Below, piece after piece: positions 41,458 through 50,819 of a DNA stretch of 64,000 nt. Numbering within the stretch: position 1 is the first letter of the stretch; each line of letters opens with the position of its first letter. A program made the position numbers and the translations under genes. A model generated the notes under the pieces. The model was given only the letters and a program-made list of their open reading frames with translations. It searched no databases and was not told the origin of the DNA. The DNA is from Deltaproteobacteria bacterium (lineage in GTDB: Bacteria > Bdellovibrionota_B > Oligoflexia > Oligoflexales > Bog-1112), in the NCBI GenBank assembly GCA_020635195.1, contig JACKAG010000001.1, forward strand, positions 186,001 through 250,000, read 5' to 3'.

Positions 41458-42423
41458 TCAAACGGAGTCCTGAGGCTGTGCCCCGAGAATTTCGGAAGCA
41501 GAGAGGAAGGTCGGGGCACCTTCTTCTGTCAGGAGATGATTTCCGGCAGCTCCGGGACAGGATTCCGGTAGCTTCAGAACAAGGACCTCTCTCCCCTGGT
41601 CCAGCGCATTTTTTGCTGTGATCATAGCGCCGGAGCGGATATCTGCCTGCATGACCAAAACATGTCTGACCAGACCACATATGATTCTGTTTCTGACAGG
41701 AAAGTCTTTTGGAAATGCAGGCTGATGGTGGAGTTTTTCACTGACCAGAGCACCGCCGGAATCCCGGATTTTCAGAAAGTTATGGTAGTGCCCAGCCGGA
41801 TAGAAACGATTCAGACCGCCAGCGAAGATGACGATGGCTTTTCCATGTGCTGCTGGTTCTGAGAGCAGGCCAAGGTGGGCGGAAATATCGCAGCCATAAG
41901 CTCCGCCGCTGACGACGGACCAGCCGGCTAAAGCTGCCAGCCTTCCGGCTTCATAGCTTTCCCGCAGTGCGGCAGGACTGGCTTTCCGGGAACCGACAAT
42001 TGCAAGGGACTGGGAACGGAGTCGGGTCGGATCTCCGGCGATACTGAGACCGTAAGGCGGGCTGTCTGCATGATAAAGGGATGGGGGATAGGCAGGATCT
42101 CCGGCGACAACGTAATGGAGTCCCTCTTTCCGGCAGGCCTCTTTGTGCAGGGCCCATTGTTGCAGAATGGTGCTGATCCGGGAGGACCCCGTCAGCCGTG
42201 AGAACCATCTGAAGCGGGAAGACAGCTCATTATGGAGTTCTCTGATGCTGTAAAGTTCCGGGTCCGGGACGGGGTCTTCCTGCATGATGTCAGGATCGCT
42301 TGTTTCTGCTGCTGGTGGGGTCACAGAGGACCACCAGGGGTCCTGTCTGTCATACCAGCCACTGACCTGGGAAACCATGTGAGCGAGTGTATTGATCCAC
42401 CGTTCCTGGCTGCGGCTAGTCAC
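41458..42423 (-). CDS. dprA: DNA processing protein DprA (Smf)
   Basis: DprA protects incoming single-stranded DNA and loads RecA during transformation. The Rossmann-like core is present: LAIVGSRKASPAALRESYEA, SVVSGGAYGCDISAH, FPVRNRIICGL and SGAMITAKNALDQGREV. The N-terminal 100 residues are divergent, and the C-terminal winged helix seen in some homologues is absent. The GTG start overlaps the prfB stop (GTGA) with AAGAGG upstream, so it is translationally coupled to RF2. Confidence 0.9.
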   Translation of the reverse strand: MTSRSQERWINTLAHMVSQVSGWYDRQDPWWSSVTPPAAETSDPDIMQEDPVPDPELYSIRELHNELSSRFRWFSRLTGSSRISTILQQWALHKEACRKEGLHYVVAGDPAYPPSLYHADSPPYGLSIAGDPTRLRSQSLAIVGSRKASPAALRESYEAGRLAALAGWSVVSGGAYGCDISAHLGLLSEPAAHGKAIVIFAGGLNRFYPAGHYHNFLKIRDSGGALVSEKLHHQPAFPKDFPVRNRIICGLVRHVLVMQADIRSGAMITAKNALDQGREVLVLKLPESCPGAAGNHLLTEEGAPTFLSASEILGAQPQDSV

Positions 42424-43536
42424 GATGACCTCTTACTCTGGTTTCGCTGAAGCCAGCTGTTAATAAACAGATTCAGATCTCCATCCAGCACGTCTCCGGG
42501 GCTGTGAGATTCTGTGTTGGTGCGGTGATCTTTGACCATTTTATAGGGATGCAGGACATAACTGCGTATCTGGCTGCCAAAGCCGATTTCGGCTTTGGCT
42601 TCTTCTATATCTTTTTGTTTTTTGCGTCTTTCTTCCAGCTCAAGTTCATACAGTTTGCTGCGGAGCATCTTCATAGCCGTATCCCGGTTCTGATGCTGGG
42701 ACCTCTGACTCTGACACTGGACAACGATGCCGGAGGGAGCATGCGTGATTCTGACAGCAGAATCTGTCCGGTTGATATGCTGTCCTCCTGCTCCACTTGC
42801 ACGGTATGTGTCAACTCTCAGATCTGCCGGGTTGATTTCAATCTCAATATTATCGTCGATGACCGGACTCAGGTAGACAGAGGCAAAGCTGGTATGCCGT
42901 CGGGCGTTGGAGTCAAAGGGGCTGATGCGCACCAGCCGGTGAACTCCGGATTCTGCTTTGAGCAATCCGAAAGCAAAGTCGCCTGAGATTTCGACCGTGG
43001 CGTTTTTGATCCCTGCTTCATCTCCGTCCTGAACATCATGAAGGCTGACGTCCCAGCCTTTTCTTTCGGCAAAGCGCAGATACATTCTGAAAAGCATGGA
43101 TGCCCAGTCGCAGGATTCGGTCCCTCCGGCTCCGGCATTGATGGTCAGAAGAGCCGGGCTGTTATCAAATTCTCCTCCGAGAAGGCTCTGAATCTCCAGT
43201 CCGCCAAGTTCTTTATCCAGAGTCTGGCAGATTTCCCAGGCTTCCTGCTGAAAGCTCTCTTCTTCCGGAGCCAGTTCCAGGGCAGTCCGCAGATCTTCCA
43301 GCATCTGATTCAGGCTCTCTGCTTTGCTGAGTGTGTTTTCCAGTAATTTTTTCTCTTTCAGGACGGAGGCGGACTGAGCCGGATCATTCCAGAAGTCAGG
43401 GTTTGCATCGATCATATCGTTGAGTTCTTTCAGCCGTTCATTTTTAGCAGAAAGGTCAAAGATACCCCCGGATAAGAGAGCTTCGTTTTTCCAGTTCGCG
43501 TCTGTGATTGGTCAGACTATTCAGGTCCGGATTCAT
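42420..43536 (-). CDS. prfB: Peptide chain release factor 2 (programmed +1 frameshift)
   Basis: RF2 ends translation at UGA and UAA. Translation starts at ATG 43536 (GGAG upstream) and reads 26 codons to CTT, then meets an in-frame TGA at 43458-43456. A +1 shift continues as DLSAKNERLKELNDM and the rest. The body has SPF (RISPFDSN, stop codon recognition) and GGQ (SGAGGQHINRTDSAV, peptidyl-tRNA hydrolysis). The total is about 371 residues, normal for RF2. The frame from 43415 alone would miss 40 residues. Confidence 0.97.
43455..43470 (-). promoter_or_regulatory. prfB autoregulatory frameshift site
   Basis: On the minus strand CGGGGGTATCTTTGAC has the classic order: internal Shine-Dalgarno-like GGGGG, three-base spacer, slippery CTT, TGA stop and C. 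It matches the E. coli site almost base for base. Low RF2 slows reading of TGA and favours the shift. Confidence 0.95.
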
Positions 43537-44022
43537 AGTGATCTCCAACTGTCCTCTTCTGCTGTTGTCAGAGGATATCCATTGTTTTTTGTGAGCCTGT
43601 CTGCCAGAGAGGGGGTACAGGACTGTTTCTTATGACGAAGGTTCGTGGGGCGGCTTGTTAAGCCTCTGCCTGAAGCCAGATCGTCTGTCATTTCTGGGAT
43701 AGAAGCACAGAAATGCTTATCTCGGCAAGGAGCAAAGAAAAAGGCACAGAACGATGTGACGAAAGGCGGCCGGGTTGTTGTGCTCTGGTGCAGTTAATTC
43801 ACTGAAATAATTTGCATTAGTGTTTTTCCGGCTGTGCCAATCCGAAGAGGTGGAGGCTTTTGGCGGGATTCAGCGAAGAGCCTTTCAGAAAAAGGTCTTC
43901 ACGCGTCCTATGAGAACGCTTCAGTCAGACTTTCTGCTGCACTTTCCTGGAAAAATCTTATCATCCGGATATCCGGAGTTTTCTCATTGTGTCAGGTTGG
44001 GGGGCTATGTAATCCTTGTTTT
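43537..44022. other. Intergenic region upstream of prfB
   Basis: This 486-bp gap lies between the stop of the papain-like lipoprotein gene and the prfB start on the same strand. It must hold the prfB promoter. I saw a 14-bp perfect palindrome TCCGGATATCCGGA (43964-43977). A plus-strand open frame of about 85 codons (43834-44091, GTG start) runs into the neighbouring gene antisense and has no ribosome site; I do not call it. No tRNA or known RNA is recognised. Confidence 0.4.
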
Positions 44023-46041
44023 TTAGTGTGTTCTTATATCAATCTGAATCAGGCTTGTATCAAGGCGCATGGGAGTTTCTTTGTCCCGTAGGATAACTTT
44101 CTGATTCTGATCGATGACAAATTCGCTCGAATAAGCTGAAAATTTCATGTTTTCAGAAACTTCTGTGCGAAATAAGGTCCCCCATGAGTTGATTCCCTCT
44201 ATCCAGATTTTATTTTCTTCCTTAAAGATCTTCGAAAGTGTGACGGCATGACCTGTCCAGACGCCGGGGCTGCTTGGGTTCTGAACCTCTGTTGTGATGA
44301 TCATCGGGCGTCTGTTTCCTGCATGAAAACGTCTCAGAAGTTCTTCGGCTATCATTCTGTTTCTGCTCTGCTGAGGGGGCAGATTTTCCGGAATGAGAAT
44401 GTCATCATACTTCATCGTAACATCAGAAAAAAAATCGCTATGGGCTGTCTGCATTTTTAAACGGTTGAAGGCCTCGCTTAAAAAAAGTCCAGCGGTATAA
44501 CCAGAGGATGTTTCCGAAAGTGTGTGTTGTATTTTCCATTTTTCTGTCTGACGGATCAGGCCGTCTTTGAAAACCTCCTGATATGGAAAGGTGCGAAGAG
44601 CATCGGACATGCCCGTGATGGCCTGATAGTTCAGGTCTTTTTTCATCAGGCTTATGGCATTCAGGCAGGAAGAAGGAACGCAGGTATCGGTTGTTCCCTG
44701 TGCAATCAGCAGACGACCTCTGGCATTGCTGACAATATGCCATTTTCCTTTGTTGCGCCTGTCCGGGCTTCTGTAGACCTGAATCCCCTCTTCAGAGGGG
44801 CGATGGATCGTTCCTGCTATGATGGGCCCAGATCCTGAGCTTTCATTCCAGATTTCAAAGACAGGAAAACCGTCAGGATTCTGACCCGTCTGCTTAAAAT
44901 GTCTTCCATGGTCCAGACTTTCCCGGACAGACTGCATGTAAGTTCCTGGCGGCAGAGAAGGTTCTGAAGGCAGATGGCCACCACGGATGCCGCTTAAGGG
45001 ATTCCCCGGTTTTTTTGTAAGAGCAAGCCCTTTTATTGCAGCAGGATCATCGACATTTTCTGTCTTCATTGTGCTTACAGGCTGTATCGGAGCGGGATTC
45101 TGATCTGATCTTGCATTCGTCTGACCTGGTTTCTCCTTATATCCTGTCACTGCGGTATTTTGCTTTTGGTTACTTTTTTTTGTTTCAGATGCTTGGGAAG
45201 GTTTTGTTTCTGTCTTTTTTTCGACGGGATGGAAAAGTTCTTTTTTCTGCGGAATCTCTGCTAAGGGCTTGCCGGGTATTACGGATTTCGTTGGCGCAGT
45301 ATCTGTTCTGATGCTACGGGAAGGGAATCCTGCCATCAGGATCAGGAGTCCTGTGACAGTCCCGGCAGCAATAAAAGGCGCATCGTCGTCTGAAAGGCCC
45401 TGAAGGGAAAGAGTTTTGCTGTTGGGGATTTTCGGAATTTCCCGGAATCCTCTGGACAGGAGAAATGTTTTCCGGAAGAAGTCGAGACTTGTTTCCGGAA
45501 GATGAAGAGATCCTTCAGATCTGAAAGAGATCAGTTTTCTTTCTGATGAGAGACAAAGAGTCCCGGAAAAAGGCACATGAAAGGGCAGACCGCTGCCCTG
45601 AAAAAAGCGGATCTGATCGTTTTCAGATGAAAAAGCAAAAATAAAACCGCTGATGAGATCATAAAATACTGAAAAACATCCAGGATCAGGGATTTCCTTA
45701 GAAAGAGCACTTCTGATACGCCCGTCCGGAAAAAGCAGCCAGAGGTCTGCATGATATTTTATTGCAGCATCTTTTAAAAAAGCATCTGGTAAAAAATTCA
45801 GAACATTTTTTAATGTAATATCCGGGTCCTTCTGATCTCCGGAATACTGGTATTCGTATACAGATTTAGTCTGGTTTTGTTCTGAAAGCGTAAGAGATAT
45901 AGTGGGCTTTTCTTGGTCTGAGGGGTTGTTATACTGCGAAGGCTGATGATTAAGACCTGTAATATAACGCTGTCCGGATGAAAATTTACATCCGGAAGGG
46001 ATAAGAAAGAGAATGGTAAAAACAGCGATCAGATGGCGCAT
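44023..46041 (-). CDS. Lipoprotein with C-terminal papain-like cysteine protease domain
   Basis: ATG 46041 gives a signal sequence with lipobox IPSGC; in-frame ATGs at 46086 and 46128 only add residues ahead of it. There follow about 230 residues of unknown beta-rich sequence, a hydrophobic stretch (APFIAAGTVTGLLILMAGF), and a low-complexity Lys/Pro/Thr/Gln linker. The C-terminal 250 residues carry AQGTTDTCVPSSCLNAISLM (Gln and candidate catalytic Cys), TGHAVTLSKI (His) and WIEGINSWGT (Asn). This is the Q-C-H-N order of papain-fold enzymes. It is probably an envelope- or surface-attached protease or toxin-like enzyme. Which Cys is catalytic is not certain. Confidence 0.7.
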   Translation of the reverse strand: MRHLIAVFTILFLIPSGCKFSSGQRYITGLNHQPSQYNNPSDQEKPTISLTLSEQNQTKSVYEYQYSGDQKDPDITLKNVLNFLPDAFLKDAAIKYHADLWLLFPDGRIRSALSKEIPDPGCFSVFYDLISGFIFAFSSENDQIRFFQGSGLPFHVPFSGTLCLSSERKLISFRSEGSLHLPETSLDFFRKTFLLSRGFREIPKIPNSKTLSLQGLSDDDAPFIAAGTVTGLLILMAGFPSRSIRTDTAPTKSVIPGKPLAEIPQKKELFHPVEKKTETKPSQASETKKSNQKQNTAVTGYKEKPGQTNARSDQNPAPIQPVSTMKTENVDDPAAIKGLALTKKPGNPLSGIRGGHLPSEPSLPPGTYMQSVRESLDHGRHFKQTGQNPDGFPVFEIWNESSGSGPIIAGTIHRPSEEGIQVYRSPDRRNKGKWHIVSNARGRLLIAQGTTDTCVPSSCLNAISLMKKDLNYQAITGMSDALRTFPYQEVFKDGLIRQTEKWKIQHTLSETSSGYTAGLFLSEAFNRLKMQTAHSDFFSDVTMKYDDILIPENLPPQQSRNRMIAEELLRRFHAGNRRPMIITTEVQNPSSPGVWTGHAVTLSKIFKEENKIWIEGINSWGTLFRTEVSENMKFSAYSSEFVIDQNQKVILRDKETPMRLDTSLIQIDIRTH

Positions 46042-46238
46042 TGTGTTCTGAATCCCATCCCATCTTATGGAAAATTTTTGTGTCATGCATCTATGATGCT
46101 CCGGATAAGAAGGGAAGCCGAGGATCATAGAGCTGACAATGAAGCCATCAGACGGATGCTCATAACAAACGATAAAAGGTGCGATAGTTGACTGGACTAT
46201 CGCTTCATATTGCTATGTAATCATCTGTTTATGAATGA

Positions 46239-47561
46239 TTATCTCTTCAGGTTGATGACTTCTTCTATCATGGTATCGGTCGTTGTAATTGACCTTGAAT
46301 TTGCCTGAAACATCCTCTGGGTTGTAATCATTTTGACAAATTCATTCGCAAGATCGACATTGGACTCTTCCAGTGAAGAGGAATAAAGGGCTCCCCGGGT
46401 CCCTGTCTCAGGAAGTCCGATGTTTGGAGGTCCGGACTCAATGCTGCTGTAAAACATGTTTTTTCCGGCTTTTAAAAGAGAATCCTGGTTGGAGAATGTG
46501 GCCAATGCAATACCGGATAGAACTTTTTCAATTCCATTGGTAAAGACACCGGTCACCATACCGTCAAGCCCGATTTCAAGCGATTTTAGCTGACCTGCTT
46601 CATAGCCATCCTGCTGGTGAAAAATAGTCCCTGATTTTCCGGCTATCGATGTGGAGGCATTGATGCCTTTTCCACCTTCTTCTCCTGTATTTCTTCCAAA
46701 ATCAAAATTAATGGCCTGTTCAGGAAACGCACCGTTAGAAAAACTGACAGAGGATTCATTGGTTATTTCTTCGAGAAGGAGGCCATTTTTATCAAATCGT
46801 GTTACGCCGTTTGCAAACTCTTTCAGTTCTGTATCGCCTGGATCGACGACCTCTTTTCCGTCAACGGTTGCATGCCATTCCCAGTCGACACCCTGCTCGG
46901 AAGCACTGATTTTTCTGAAAAAAATTGTTGCCTGATGAGCGCGCCCATGACTATCAAAAATCGTCATAGAAGTACTGAAATTCGAGGTTTTTACCGGATT
47001 GCCCACATCAAAGGGTGCTTCCAGAACATCAGAACGTGAGTCAAGCTGAACATTCATGTTCAGTGTTTTGGTGGCTTTGGGGGGGACGTTGTTTGTTTCA
47101 ATCCGGATATCGCTCAGCCGTGAGGTCAGTACTCCATCATCATTTGCCATATATCCCTGAACACGTGCGCCACTTGCGGTCGAAAAATAGCCGTCTTTAT
47201 CAAACTGAAGTGATCCGGCTCTGGTATACAACTTACCTGCGGTTTCCTGGGCGTCAGCACCAGGGTGAGATAAGATAAAGAATCCCATTCCCTGAATGGC
47301 AATGTCTGTCAGGTTATCGGTGACCGTCAGGCCTCCCTGCGTATGCATGGTTTTGACAGCTGCAAGGCGGGAACCTCTTCCGATCTGAGCTGGTCCGGAG
47401 CCACTTGATAAACTAAGAGATAAAAGGTCTTCAAATTCTGCCCGGTCCCGTTTGAAGCCCCGTGCATTTGCGTTGGCAATATTGTTGGCAATCACAGACA
47501 TTCCATCTGCATTTACGGACAGACCGGTTACGCCGGTATAAAGAGCCTGTGCAACACCCAT
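46239..47561 (-). CDS. flgE: Flagellar hook protein FlgE
   Basis: FlgE forms the flexible hook between basal body and filament. The N-terminus has the rod/hook signature (ALYTGVTGLSVNADGMSVIA then NNIANANARGFKRDRAEF), and the C-terminus ends with the matching helix (SNVDLANEFVKMITTQRMFQ and TTTDTMIEEVINLKR). At 440 residues with a middle FlgE-type domain (NMNVQLDSR, ATIFFRK) it is a hook rather than a rod protein. AGGGGG precedes the ATG. It lies 146 bases after fliS. Confidence 0.93.
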   Translation of the reverse strand: MGVAQALYTGVTGLSVNADGMSVIANNIANANARGFKRDRAEFEDLLSLSLSSGSGPAQIGRGSRLAAVKTMHTQGGLTVTDNLTDIAIQGMGFFILSHPGADAQETAGKLYTRAGSLQFDKDGYFSTASGARVQGYMANDDGVLTSRLSDIRIETNNVPPKATKTLNMNVQLDSRSDVLEAPFDVGNPVKTSNFSTSMTIFDSHGRAHQATIFFRKISASEQGVDWEWHATVDGKEVVDPGDTELKEFANGVTRFDKNGLLLEEITNESSVSFSNGAFPEQAINFDFGRNTGEEGGKGINASTSIAGKSGTIFHQQDGYEAGQLKSLEIGLDGMVTGVFTNGIEKVLSGIALATFSNQDSLLKAGKNMFYSSIESGPPNIGLPETGTRGALYSSSLEESNVDLANEFVKMITTQRMFQANSRSITTTDTMIEEVINLKR

Positions 47562-47707
47562 AGGAGGTCCCCCTGGTGATCCTGTTCTGCTCCCGCGAAG
47601 TCAGATACTCCCCGGTTTTCACATTTAACAGAATACACACGAAATATGAGGATGAAGAAATGTTGCAAAAATTCATAGATTCCGTATGGGAGGGTTGTTT
47701 GCTTTTG

Positions 47708-48229
47708 TTATGTCATGACTCTGAATCGTGGGGAGTTTTCGTCTGAAGAAGGCAGAGTTTCACCCTGAATTACATCCTTTTTTTCCTCTTTTTTGTGATG
47801 ATTCTCCTGATGGCTTTTATATTCTTCTGTCTGTAGTTCAGGTGAAGGGACCCCATCTTCTCTTGGATTTTTGATGACATCGTTCCAGGCAACATAGAGT
47901 GTGTTAAGAAGCCCCTCTACCTGAGAGAGACATTCCGGGTTATTTTCGATGTTTCCCTCTATCAGTTTATCGATCATGAATACATAAAGGCTCTCAAGGT
48001 CAGTCGCAAGATCTCCTCCGACACGAAAATCGAGGGTTGCCATCAGCTCGGAAAGAATCGCTGTTGCTTTGCTGATATACTTACCTTTTTCTGCAATTTT
48101 ATTTTCTTTCATGGCAGCTTCTGCACGTCTGACAAAGCGAATCGCACCCTCATAAAGCATGAGGAGTATTTTTTCCCTGCTGGCAGTTGTGACGGATGTT
48201 TTCTGATACTGACGATAGGGATTGTTCAT
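47708..48229 (-). CDS. fliS: Flagellin export chaperone FliS
   Basis: FliS binds the flagellin C-terminus in the cytoplasm before export. Family motifs are NPYRQYQKTSVTTASREKIL, LMLYEGAIRFVRRAEAAM, and ILSELMATLDFRVGGDLA. The four-helix core of about 125 residues is followed by a charged 45-residue tail that is not usual. It lies 21 bases after fliD, as is common. Confidence 0.95.
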   Translation of the reverse strand: MNNPYRQYQKTSVTTASREKILLMLYEGAIRFVRRAEAAMKENKIAEKGKYISKATAILSELMATLDFRVGGDLATDLESLYVFMIDKLIEGNIENNPECLSQVEGLLNTLYVAWNDVIKNPREDGVPSPELQTEEYKSHQENHHKKEEKKDVIQGETLPSSDENSPRFRVMT

Positions 48230-48250
48230 CTCAGGATTACCTCATGAGCA

Positions 48251-49606
48251 TTATGACTGCCCCTGGGAACCCCCTCCACCAAATTTAGCTTTGATAAAGT
48301 CACCCTGCCCCTGAAGGTCAGCAAGAGTGCTTTCCAGAGCCGTAAATTTACGACGGATAGCTGCTTCCCGGGATTCCAGTTGGCGTTCGCGTCGCTCGAT
48401 TTCTTTATCCTGACTGTCGATAATCCGGTCAAGAGCACGCAGGCGGCTTTTGACAGCCCCGAAACCCGGATCCCGGAAGTTTTTTACCTTCTGGGAGAGA
48501 GCTTCAGCAACTCCTACCGAATCTTTCGTTCTGATAAAAAGATCTGCAACACTGTCATAGTTCTCGGTCAGAGACTCCCGGACTTTAGATTCATTCATCA
48601 TCAGCTCACCGGTCTTTGGGTTGGTCGTAATCCCGATTTCGGCGAGAGAATTAAAGCGTTCTCCACCCTTTGGCAGACCTACGACAGCGTTCTGCATTTG
48701 TCGCATGACATGTTTGAGTGAAGAATCTCCGGACAGGAGTCCATAGCCACCGGTCTTTGGATCTTTCATAAATTGTCCGTTGATGAATCCGGCAATCGCA
48801 TTGTAGGACTCGACAAATGTTTTGATCCCCTCCATGGTGGCATCGAGGTCATGAACCACACTGATCTGAATCCGGGTTCCTGGCTCGGATCGTCTGATGT
48901 TCAGTGTGACACCATCAATCAGTTCGTCCAGAATATTATCTTCGTCTGTTACAGGAACATCTTCAAAGAGAACATCGAGGTTTCGACCGGTGACCTGCTC
49001 TTTAAACTCAAGGAATGTTGTATCTTCGTCAATCTGGATTTTTGCTTCTTTCCCTGATTTTTCACTGATGACAAGCAGGCGGTATGAGTCAGGGTAGTAT
49101 TTCGTATTGACTACCATAGCTTTCACACCAGCTTCTGCATCATTAATCTGCTCTGCCAGTTGTTGAAGTGTGGTATATGGCTCGACTTCTACTTCAATTT
49201 CTTCGCCGTCATCTCGCTCTATGAGCATGTAACCGAATCCGACCGGAGTTTCGTCTTTATCAGGGAAGCCGTAGGCCAGCTCTTTTTCAGTCCGTGCCAT
49301 GGCACGGACCTCCATTTCATAAGATCCAAGAAGAGCTCCGGCAGCAACGGTTCCGTCTACGATGTCCGGGTGAGAGGAATCCAGTTTCAGTTTATAAAAG
49401 TCGTAACGGGTCTTTAGTCCGTTAAGAGATGTATCAAGCCCTGATAAAAGTGTGTTGAGCTTTTCAACTTCTTTCTTTTCTTCTGTGGTCGCTTCACGGC
49501 GCTTCATGGCAGAGTTTAGTGGAATTTTTTGTACTTCCACGAGCTTTTCAATCATGGATGGATCGATCCCTGCTGCTTTTAATCCTGGAGTAAAGCGGAT
49601 GCCCAT
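48251..49606 (-). CDS. fliD: Flagellar filament cap protein FliD
   Basis: FliD caps the growing filament and guides flagellin assembly. Features are the N-terminal coiled coil (GIDPSMIEKLVEVQKIPLNS), the middle domain starting at YDFYKLKLDSSHPDIVDGTV, and FliD_C (VESYNAIAGFINGQF, SLAEIGITTNPKTGELMMNE) with a closing coiled coil. The length of 451 is normal. The last residues are Gly/Gln-rich. It diverges from the acetyltransferase gene. Confidence 0.93.
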   Translation of the reverse strand: MGIRFTPGLKAAGIDPSMIEKLVEVQKIPLNSAMKRREATTEEKKEVEKLNTLLSGLDTSLNGLKTRYDFYKLKLDSSHPDIVDGTVAAGALLGSYEMEVRAMARTEKELAYGFPDKDETPVGFGYMLIERDDGEEIEVEVEPYTTLQQLAEQINDAEAGVKAMVVNTKYYPDSYRLLVISEKSGKEAKIQIDEDTTFLEFKEQVTGRNLDVLFEDVPVTDEDNILDELIDGVTLNIRRSEPGTRIQISVVHDLDATMEGIKTFVESYNAIAGFINGQFMKDPKTGGYGLLSGDSSLKHVMRQMQNAVVGLPKGGERFNSLAEIGITTNPKTGELMMNESKVRESLTENYDSVADLFIRTKDSVGVAEALSQKVKNFRDPGFGAVKSRLRALDRIIDSQDKEIERRERQLESREAAIRRKFTALESTLADLQGQGDFIKAKFGGGGSQGQS

Positions 49607-49735
49607 CTGTGGATCAGCCCCTTTGATTCGGAGTCTGTGGCTTGTCTTGATCTTAGCAGAACATCTTTCTGCCCGTCTTTTGTTACAATTATGACAGACA
49701 GAAGAAAAAGAGGCTTTCAGCGGGAGTGGTCAGAT

Positions 49736-50677
49736 ATGATCCTGCAAAAATTGCCCAAAGAGCTGGTCCGGCAGCGTCATGTCCTGCTTCAGGATGCCTT
49801 ACGTCCGGAATTTCATGATTATCCGATTGAAAAGGAATATCCGATCCTGCTTTCTCAGGCTGCTGGTAATTATAGTTATTGTGCTTATGAACGTTGCAGA
49901 GACAGTGGCAGGCTTCAGTTGCTCTCTCATGCCAGTTTCTGGCCACGAAGCCTTATCTGTCGGGATTCTGGCTCCCGTATCCCGGTGGCCCTGGTCGGTA
50001 ATGTCGCAACGTCTCCGGAGGCAAGAGGTCGTGGTATTATGCGAAATTTAATGAATTTCTTATGGGACCAGGCAGTCCTCCAGAAGCTTACAGCTTTGAT
50101 TTTGTGGAGTGATCTCCACCAGTTTTATGAAAAACTCGGATTTTCCATGGAAGGCAGAGAACTGAGAATCACTTATGTTCCGGGAAGCATCACCCTTCCT
50201 GCCTCCCCGGGCAGGCAGCTGCGGCACCATCCGACAGAGGAGATCAGCCCGTCTTTTCTGAGCAGGCTTCTGGAAGTCAGATATCAGACAGGGGTGAGCA
50301 TTGAGAGAAGTCTTCGCGAATTCGGGGAACTGCTACGCATTCCGGATACCCATCTTCTGAGCCTTTCGGCAGAGGGAGGGGACTTACTTGCTTATGTGAT
50401 TCTTGGTAAAGGCTACGATATGCCGGGAGTGATTCACGAATGGGGGGCAGTTTCTCCCCATATCCTGCTGATTATGATCCGGGAGCTGCTCAGTCTTGCG
50501 GAGCTTCCTGAGATTATGCTTTTGAGTCCTCCTCTTCATGGAGTATGGAAAAAGGAGCTTTTTGCTTATGCAGCAGAGATCCGTGAGCATCATCTGGCCC
50601 TGATTCGTTCGGATGATCTGACTTTCCGGGAAAAAATTTTCAGTCAGTCCTTTATCTGGGGCCTCGATACCATCTGA
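49736..50677 (+). CDS. GNAT-family N-acetyltransferase
   Basis: The acetyl-CoA binding motif is VATSPEARGRGIMRNLMNFL, preceded by strands that fit the GNAT fold. About 150 further C-terminal residues suggest a second, degenerate GNAT-like or sterol-carrier-like domain, as in Eis-type proteins. ATG 49736 follows GGGAG by 7 bases; ATG 49691 has no site. The substrate is unknown. It is a single gene diverging from fliD. Confidence 0.8.
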   Translation: MILQKLPKELVRQRHVLLQDALRPEFHDYPIEKEYPILLSQAAGNYSYCAYERCRDSGRLQLLSHASFWPRSLICRDSGSRIPVALVGNVATSPEARGRGIMRNLMNFLWDQAVLQKLTALILWSDLHQFYEKLGFSMEGRELRITYVPGSITLPASPGRQLRHHPTEEISPSFLSRLLEVRYQTGVSIERSLREFGELLRIPDTHLLSLSAEGGDLLAYVILGKGYDMPGVIHEWGAVSPHILLIMIRELLSLAELPEIMLLSPPLHGVWKKELFAYAAEIREHHLALIRSDDLTFREKIFSQSFIWGLDTI

Positions 50678-50819
50678 CAAAGATCATCGTCATCCATAAT
50701 CATTTTAGTAGCTTTAGCCTTCATTATCTTATGTTCAGGGATCGGTGCCTTTATCTGAATCTGGCCAGAGAGTTTGCTGATATGGTGACTTCATATATCG
50801 AATATAAGGAGGGACACAA

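Noticed and set aside
43834..44091. 85-codon plus-strand frame upstream of prfB
   Set aside because: GTG start without ribosome site. It runs into the papain-like gene antisense, and no family resemblance is visible.
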